Source: Thiohalocapsa sp963698775
GTDB lineage: Bacteria; Pseudomonadota; Gammaproteobacteria; Chromatiales; Chromatiaceae
Assembly (NCBI GenBank): GCA_963698775.1
Contig: CAVOSE010000004.1
Coordinates: forward strand, 1 to 64,000
Length of the DNA stretch: 64,000 nucleotides
Reading direction: 5' to 3'
Shown here piece by piece: positions 59,139 through 64,000 of this stretch. Under the pieces are notes generated by a model. That model was given only the letters and a program-made list of their open reading frames with translations. It was not told where the DNA came from and did not search any database. Position 1 is the stretch's first letter. Every line of letters starts with the position of its first letter. The translations under genes and the position numbers were made by a program.

Positions 59139-60620
59139 TCAGAATGGCGCCCAGAGGGACCTCAAATAGGGCTGCAGCGCATCCTCGTCCAAAGGCGCAA
59201 GCCGGCCCGAATTCTTGGTTTGCCAGGCCGCGGTCTCGAAGCTCACGCCATAGTCCCGATGGAGGCGTTGCAGCACGTCCTCGATGGCTTGCCGCCGGGC
59301 ATCCGGGGTATGGACGTGGGCAAGCTCGGTCTCGACGGCCCGACCGGCGGCGTCCAGGGGCAGCAGCAGTTCGGCCGCAAAGGCGTTGGCGCGCTGCTCC
59401 AGGGGCTGCGGCACTCGACCGCCGAGCACCTCCACCGCGGGCAGCGCGTCGTCGGTGTCCACCAGGAGGTGACAGAGCTCGTGTGCGCAGGTGGTGCGCC
59501 TGCCGGTGGGCAGGCGCGAGCGCAGACCACCGCTGTTCACGATCACCGTCGGCCGATGCCCCTGTCCCCAGACGGCGATGGCATCGAGCCGGTCGCTGCC
59601 GAGGTCACGATCCCTGAGGTCAATGCCCCATCCCCGCAACAAGGCTTCCGGATCGAGTCGACCCTCAGCTTGCCGGAGGTATTCCCGCACCAGCTGCGCC
59701 AGGCGATAGCCTTGCAGAAATGGCGTGTCGTCTTGGTGGTCGCGCAGGGCCTCGGCAGCGAGTTGTCGCGGCTCGTCCAGAGCGGTCGGAGCGGGGCCAT
59801 CGGGGATGGCCTCGATCTCCGCAAGCAGCGCCCTCAGCGTTGCGGGCTCAAGGCCACCGCCGATCATCCGCGCGGCGGCCTTGAGGGGGTAGGACAGCGG
59901 ATCGGCGACGGCGAGGGGCCGGGGCCAGATCTGCTCGAGGATCTCGGCGCGGAGGCCGGTGGCGGCCTCCAGCCGCGGCAACGCATCGAGATCGCTGCGA
60001 GCTTGCCAACGCTCCCGGGCCAAGGAGGAGCGGTCATCGTCGAGCATCTCGATGCGCGCCACGATCGACTCCGCCAGGGCTTGCAGGGTGTCCATGGTCC
60101 GAGCGAAGTCGAGCCGCCATTCCCGTGCGGTGTTGGCGACGCGCATCCGCCACCCCTCGCGGAGCAGGAGCAGGCTTGGCGGGAAGGCACCCTTGAGCGA
60201 TTCCCCCAGGTCGTGGACGAGCAGGAAGTCGTCCACCAAAGCCTCTTGCGCTTCCGCCTCCGGCGCCGACAAGCGCCGCCGTTGCAGTGCCGCACGCCCC
60301 CGCAGCTCGCCAAGATGCCGCGGCATATCGAACTGCGACGCGAAAGTGATCGGATAGGTCTCTTCTTCCTCCAAATAGGGCCAGGCGACCGCGAGGAACT
60401 CCGCCAAGTCGATCCAGCTCCAGCGCAACCCCTGCGGCCGGCCTCCCTCGGCGCACGGGTTGCCCCAAACCAGGGTATCGTCCACCCAAAGCTGAAGATC
60501 GCCCCAAGTGCGCCCCACGGGGCCGGCGCTCCCGTAGTCATCGCGCCAGTGCAGAACGCACCGCAGCGCGCCGGGTTCGCCGAGGATCAACGGGTTGGTC
60601 AAAAGCGTCTTCTCAGCCAT
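59139..60620 (-). CDS. ImmA/IrrE-family metallo-endopeptidase
   Basis: 493 residues, long for the family. The zinc site is CAHELCHLLVDTDD and the third ligand region EQRANAFAAELLLPLDAAG. The first 300 residues are a helical, uncharacterised extension (LVHDLGESLKGAFPPSLLLL, MDTLQALAESIVARIEMLDD). Relatives cut phage or ICE repressors or act in toxin modules. It overlaps the upstream small gene by 22 bases, suggesting a two-gene unit. Confidence 0.88.
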   Translation of the reverse strand: MAEKTLLTNPLILGEPGALRCVLHWRDDYGSAGPVGRTWGDLQLWVDDTLVWGNPCAEGGRPQGLRWSWIDLAEFLAVAWPYLEEEETYPITFASQFDMPRHLGELRGRAALQRRRLSAPEAEAQEALVDDFLLVHDLGESLKGAFPPSLLLLREGWRMRVANTAREWRLDFARTMDTLQALAESIVARIEMLDDDRSSLARERWQARSDLDALPRLEAATGLRAEILEQIWPRPLAVADPLSYPLKAAARMIGGGLEPATLRALLAEIEAIPDGPAPTALDEPRQLAAEALRDHQDDTPFLQGYRLAQLVREYLRQAEGRLDPEALLRGWGIDLRDRDLGSDRLDAIAVWGQGHRPTVIVNSGGLRSRLPTGRRTTCAHELCHLLVDTDDALPAVEVLGGRVPQPLEQRANAFAAELLLPLDAAGRAVETELAHVHTPDARRQAIEDVLQRLHRDYGVSFETAAWQTKNSGRLAPLDEDALQPYLRSLWAPF

Positions 60621-60982
60621 TGTTTGAGGCGATCGCGTTCGCCCTGTTGCTCTGCCTGCGCTTCAAGCCGCCGACGGATTCCGTCCGGAATGCGGCTGCC
60701 TTGGACGGGCCAGCCATGCCAAGTGGTACCGCCGTCGGATGAGCGCGCCTGATAGACGGCGCCGCCATGGTAGCTCCAGAGTCGAAACGGGACGTCGGGC
60801 TGCCGCTTCTTGTGCTCTTCGACAGCCTCGTCAAGGAGGTGTTGAGCGTTTTCCATGGAAAATCCCCTGGGACATTGGCCGATCTCTTCGCCGTGCTGAT
60901 GGAGGATGCGGGCCTCGGGGGCGGTGCCCTGGTGCTTGCGGCGGTTTTCGCCCTTGTCGTACTTGCGTTGCGGCTGCGACAT
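60599..60982 (-). CDS. Small conserved protein upstream of ImmA/IrrE peptidase
   Basis: 127 residues from the ATG at 60982 (60856 is a shorter choice). A basic N-terminal tail precedes GEEIGQCPRGFSMENAQHLL, then RLWSYHGGAVYQARSSDGGT, TWHGWPVQGSRIPDGIRRRL and a charged C-terminus. I have seen similar short proteins next to toxin-like genes but know no function. Its overlap with the peptidase gene argues for a partner role, perhaps inhibitor or substrate. Confidence 0.55.
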   Translation of the reverse strand: MSQPQRKYDKGENRRKHQGTAPEARILHQHGEEIGQCPRGFSMENAQHLLDEAVEEHKKRQPDVPFRLWSYHGGAVYQARSSDGGTTWHGWPVQGSRIPDGIRRRLEAQAEQQGERDRLKQWLRRRF

Positions 60983-61321
60983 CACGATACCGGGGGGTTG
61001 GACGTTTTGGCCCTTGGAAGCCGCCGACATTATCCAACAGTTTTGCCCCGATTGCAGCGAGTCCTTCGATCTGATCGCGTGGACAGGTTGGGCCGGACGT
61101 TGCCAATTACTTTCCCGCCGACAAGCGATCGCAGCAGGTCCTCATCGGTTCAGGCTGCTGTGGCGGATTGAGGACCGTATCTTGGTCCCAAGCTCGCCGA
61201 CCTGGAAAGCCGCGCGGCATGAGGTTCAGCGCTCACGCATCCGAATGGCCGGCGCCCCGCCGATCTGACACACTTGCCCGCGCGACCTCATTGGAACAGA
61301 ACCCTGAACGCGGAGCGCTGG

Positions 61322-62110
61322 ATGAACGCGCTGCAACTGACCATCACCGACTACCGCGACGAGACCGCCTGGCGCTGGCAGCTCAGCGACGCCAACGGCC
61401 GCTTCATGGGCGACCATCAGGTGCAGCTCGACCCCGCCGCGCCCGAGTACCGCGGTCTCTTGGACCTGCGCGACTGGCTGGACTTCTACCGGCCCGTACA
61501 CCCGCCGGCGCAGCAGCTCAAGGACCTGGGCGCATGGATCGGCGCGCAGGTCTTCGGCGGACTCGCCCGCGCGCTGCTGGAGGAGGCCCAGCCGCCCGCC
61601 ACGGCGGTGCACGTCCACATACCCGCCGCCGCGCGGGCGCTGCTCGCGCGCCCGTTCGAGCTGGCGCGGCTGGAGGGGCGCGACGGCCCCACCCTGGGGG
61701 AGCTTGGCCTGCGGCTCATCTACCACCCCGAGGGCCTGCCCGACGGCAGCCGGCGCAAGGACCCGCCCGAGCCCGCGCTGCGCATCCTCTGCTGCTTCAG
61801 CCTGCCGGACCGAGAGAACCCGCTCAATCTCCGCCGCGAGCGCCACGGCATCCAACGGCTCGCCCGCGAGCGGGCGCAGACCCGCCAGCGGGGCATCGAG
61901 CTGCGGGTGATCCAATACGGCGCAACCCGCGCGACGCTCAAGCACGCGCTGGAGGAGGCCCCCGGCTGGGACCTGATCCAGCTCTCCGGCCACGGCGGGC
62001 GCGGCACCCTGGTGCTGGAGCACGACGACGGCAGCCCGGATCCCATCGACGCTGCGGCCACTCCTAATGATTGCAACTTAGACCCGCTTTGCGCGACGGA
62101 GCGATCGTAA
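61322..62110 (+). CDS. CHAT-domain protein, truncated by the duplication
   Basis: From the ATG at 61322 the product has a region typical for bacterial CHAT proteins: NALQLTITDYRDETAWRWQL, VHVHIPAAARALLARPFELA, ILCCFSLPDRENPLNLRRER and the catalytic-His block WDLIQLSGHGGRGTLVLEHD. At about 62072 the frame enters the 1.93 kb repeat and ends after 13 foreign codons. The catalytic Cys (usually in a NACxS/SACxS block 60-100 residues later) and all effector domains are lost. CHAT proteases are caspase relatives; this one cannot be active. Confidence 0.85.
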   Translation: MNALQLTITDYRDETAWRWQLSDANGRFMGDHQVQLDPAAPEYRGLLDLRDWLDFYRPVHPPAQQLKDLGAWIGAQVFGGLARALLEEAQPPATAVHVHIPAAARALLARPFELARLEGRDGPTLGELGLRLIYHPEGLPDGSRRKDPPEPALRILCCFSLPDRENPLNLRRERHGIQRLARERAQTRQRGIELRVIQYGATRATLKHALEEAPGWDLIQLSGHGGRGTLVLEHDDGSPDPIDAAATPNDCNLDPLCATERS

Positions 62111-62128
62111 TCTGTCGACGAAGACTTA

Positions 62129-62514
62129 GGGTCCGAGCTGGGCAACTGGAGTCCCGGGTCGATGCAGACGACCACGCAGGCGCTGGCGATGGCGGCCCTT
62201 CAGTTTCAGCCGAAGAAGATCCCCGAGCTCGGCTGTGGGAACGCTGGGACGACCATGGTGCTGGCCGCGCAAACCGGTGCGCTGAACACGGCGATTGACA
62301 CGGAAAATGGCGCGCTCGCGCGTCTGCGGCAGGTTTCGCCGATCGCATCGATGCGCGCGATCGGGACAGCGCGCGTCTGCCGGTGCCGGAGCAGCCCGAT
62401 AACTCGGGCTGGGCTGATCGCAGCGGCTGTATCATCGGCGTCGACCGCCTGCCCGAGGCCTCGCGGTCGATGCTCCGGCAGAGCGGTATACTGGAGTGCT
62501 GCAACATGGTCTGA
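62129..62514 (+). pseudogene. SAM-dependent methyltransferase remnant, copy 2
   Basis: Same reading frames, frameshift and stop as copy 1 (motif I LGCGNAGTTMVLA), with isolated substitutions such as Glu to Lys before IPELGCG. Not functional. Confidence 0.65.
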
Positions 62515-62631
62515 CGCGCTGACCGCCCGAGCGACGAGTTGTTCGTGTTGGAGCGCCGCTGAAGCCGCTTGCGCCGGGTCGTTCAAGCGATCGGGCCAGC
62601 GTTCGCGATCCTTGTCAACAGAGAAGCAACC

Positions 62632-63171
62632 ATGGAGTTATCGACAGGCCCCAACGGCCGAGAAGAGGAAATCATCGACCTTTTCACCGCGACCTTCACC
62701 GCGTCCGAGGGTAGCAAAGAAGGCGCGCTGATCGGAAATCTGGCGCGAAGCCTGCTGAGCAGCACGGCGGAGCAGGATCTCTTCGTCTTCACTGCCGAGC
62801 AGGACGGCGCGATCATCGGTGGCGTCCTCTGCTCTCGGCTGAGCTACGCGCAGGATGACCGGAGCCTGTTCGTTCTCGGCCCCGTCGCCGTGGCCACCGA
62901 CCAGCAACGAAAGGGAATCGGGCAGAAGCTGCTGACCCATGCCCTGGCTGAGCTTCGCAGTGCTGGTGTCGACATCGCCATGACCTATGGCGATCCGAAC
63001 TACTATGCCAAGGTCGGCTTCCTGCCGATCAGCGAGGCGGACGCGCCAGCGCCGTTCAAGCTCAGCCAACCCGAAGGCTGGCTGGCACAGCCGTTGACCG
63101 GTCATACGATAACGCCGCTGCAAGGCCCGTCCCGCTGTGTCGAGGCGCTGAATGATGCCGTGTTCTGGTAA
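62632..63171 (+). CDS. GNAT family N-acetyltransferase, copy 2
   Basis: 179 residues, nearly identical to copy 1 at 56924-57463; acetyl-CoA loop DQQRKGIGQKLL intact. The gene seems to be kept without frameshift in both copies, in contrast to the methyltransferase remnant and the deleted rsgA on either side. Confidence 0.9.
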   Translation: MELSTGPNGREEEIIDLFTATFTASEGSKEGALIGNLARSLLSSTAEQDLFVFTAEQDGAIIGGVLCSRLSYAQDDRSLFVLGPVAVATDQQRKGIGQKLLTHALAELRSAGVDIAMTYGDPNYYAKVGFLPISEADAPAPFKLSQPEGWLAQPLTGHTITPLQGPSRCVEALNDAVFW

Positions 63172-63182
63172 GGGCCACTGTG

Positions 63183-63869
63183 ATGGACTCTGACGACTCC
63201 AAACGCCTTCACCGCAGCGCAACTGCGGGGGCTGCCAGCGTTAATCTGGCGACGCTCGAAACGCTTGGCTGGGAACCGTTCTTCGCACAACAGGCCAGCC
63301 TGGAGGCGCTCTCTGAAACGCCCCCGGTGCGCGTCGTCGCGGTGCACCGCAGCGGCCTGCAGATCGTTGGCGCCGACATCGACGAATCCCTGCCGCCGCG
63401 CGCCGACGCGACCGTGGGTGACTGGCTGCTGCTGGATCGCGCCCTGCCTCGGGCGAGCCGCGTCCTGTCGCGCAAGAGTCTGATCAAGCGCCGCGCGCCG
63501 GGCACGAACCGGCAGCTGCAACTGATCGCGGCAAATATCGACACGGCCTTCGTCGTCACATCCTGCAATCAGGATTTCAACCTGGCCCGGCTGGAGCGCT
63601 ATGTCGCGCTTGCCTTCGAGGACATTGAGACCCTGTCGGCTCAATGCCGGTTTGGTAATTGCCAGCACGAGCGCGAGCCCGGCTGCGCTGTCCGGGATGC
63701 GATCGAGCATGACCGACTCGACCCTGCGCGGCTTCTGCGCTGGCGCAAGCTTCTGGCGGAGGACAGCTTCAACTCCGCGAGTCTCGCCGAGCGCCGGACA
63801 AGAGACCGCGCATTCGGCAAGATGGTCCGACGGGTGATGAAGGAGACCAAATCACGCCGACGACCTTGA
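63183..63869 (+). CDS. rsgA: RsgA with its GTPase core deleted, copy 2
   Basis: 228 residues; the same in-frame loss of the P-loop and switch regions as copy 1 (junction near 63615), so the deletion preceded the duplication. Several residues of the OB domain differ from copy 1 (GLQIVGADIDESLPP against GRQIVGVDIDEHLPP), which shows that the copies have diverged while staying open. Confidence 0.88.
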   Translation: MDSDDSKRLHRSATAGAASVNLATLETLGWEPFFAQQASLEALSETPPVRVVAVHRSGLQIVGADIDESLPPRADATVGDWLLLDRALPRASRVLSRKSLIKRRAPGTNRQLQLIAANIDTAFVVTSCNQDFNLARLERYVALAFEDIETLSAQCRFGNCQHEREPGCAVRDAIEHDRLDPARLLRWRKLLAEDSFNSASLAERRTRDRAFGKMVRRVMKETKSRRRP

Positions 63870-64000
63870 TCAAGGGGCGCTCTGCAAAGTCGCGTGATGG
63901 CCATGGCTGGACATCGCGCCGACCCACGCGAAAACGACCGCATCCCCAGGGGGCTGCAGTGATGAGTCATTGCTGGAACCAGCGCGGTTCGCACCCGCTC

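Larger units (their letters stand above)
62073..64000. repeat. Long direct repeat, copy 2 (runs off the window)
   Basis: Second copy of 56365-58292, starting inside the CHAT gene and continuing to the last base of the window, so its right limit is unknown. Substitutions relative to copy 1 are few; the clusters at 63238-63270 and 63357-63400 hold most of those in rsgA. Confidence 0.93.

Noticed and set aside
58158..60752. 864-residue open frame on the plus strand
   Set aside because: Most of it is antisense to the ImmA/IrrE gene; only the first part (to about 58700) matches a hydrolase N-terminal region.
60767..61171. Plus-strand ORF with an apparent membrane helix
   Set aside because: It is antisense to the small gene upstream of the ImmA/IrrE peptidase, whose start overlaps that peptidase in a normal operon arrangement.

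Overview
This 64 kb window is GC-rich, densely coding DNA from a gammaproteobacterium. The gene families (large CusA/CusB-type efflux, TRAP C4-dicarboxylate uptake with MaeB, DUF2256-DUF3253 protein, many toxin-antitoxin pairs, RAYT remnants) would fit Chromatiales-like purple sulfur relatives, but no rRNA or photosynthesis marker is present, so this placement is inference. I saw no tRNA, rRNA or CRISPR array.

Layout. 0-5 kb: a polyphosphate kinase 2 gene broken in its P-loop, small genes, then a 0.55 kb palindromic element (copy A) beside a LexA-like winged-helix protein and a short tyrosine recombinase. 5.3-17 kb: an unusual locus of four DUF1254/DUF1214 secreted proteins (two carry an identical signal peptide-LysM module), a frameshifted small secreted protein, a Cys-rich repeat protein, an AraC-type regulator and an outer-membrane beta-barrel protein. 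Two identical 16-bp sites lie upstream of the two ends of this locus. 17.3-17.9 kb: copy B of the palindromic element. 18-24.5 kb: a clean operon dctP-dctQ-dctM-usp-maeB-orf that links C4-dicarboxylate import to malic enzyme. 24.5-31 kb: a gene graveyard with three decayed copies of the cusA 3' end, RAYT remnants, a vapB without its vapC, and intact DUF433/DUF5615 and FitAB-like toxin-antitoxin pairs. 31-38 kb: frameshifted cusA, cusB, a Cys/His-containing secreted protein and a PhoD-like phosphatase. 38.7-44.8 kb: a c-type cytochrome, SixA, a fructosamine-kinase-family protein, an HNH endonuclease, PriA, and a TacA/TacT pair whose toxin has lost its middle. 45-50 kb: an MFS exporter, a truncated ISAzo13-type transposase, and an AAA ATPase plus DUF4276 pair that resembles two-gene phage-defence modules. 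50.7-55.4 kb: ECF sigma factor, membrane Ser/Thr kinase, secreted protein and an orphan lipoprotein secretin with an Asp-rich insert. 55.5-64 kb: SMR and IS91 fragments, then a direct duplication of at least 1.93 kb (methyltransferase remnant, GNAT, RsgA lacking its G domain). Between its copies lie a truncated alpha/beta hydrolase, an ImmA/IrrE metallopeptidase and a CHAT-domain protein cut off at the duplication boundary.

Two themes recur. First, several genes carry single-base indels (ppk2, LexA-like protein, the 10.1 kb gene, cusA, hydrolase); these may be real decay or base-calling errors and need raw reads. Second, three toxin or GTPase genes (tacT, rsgA twice, vapC) have lost an internal or 5' segment, two of them in frame, while the partner or flanking gene stays intact. 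The best candidates for undescribed biology are the DUF1254/LysM/porin locus with its shared operator, the paired palindromic elements with 10-bp half-sites next to a tyrosine recombinase, and the sigma-kinase-secretin cluster.
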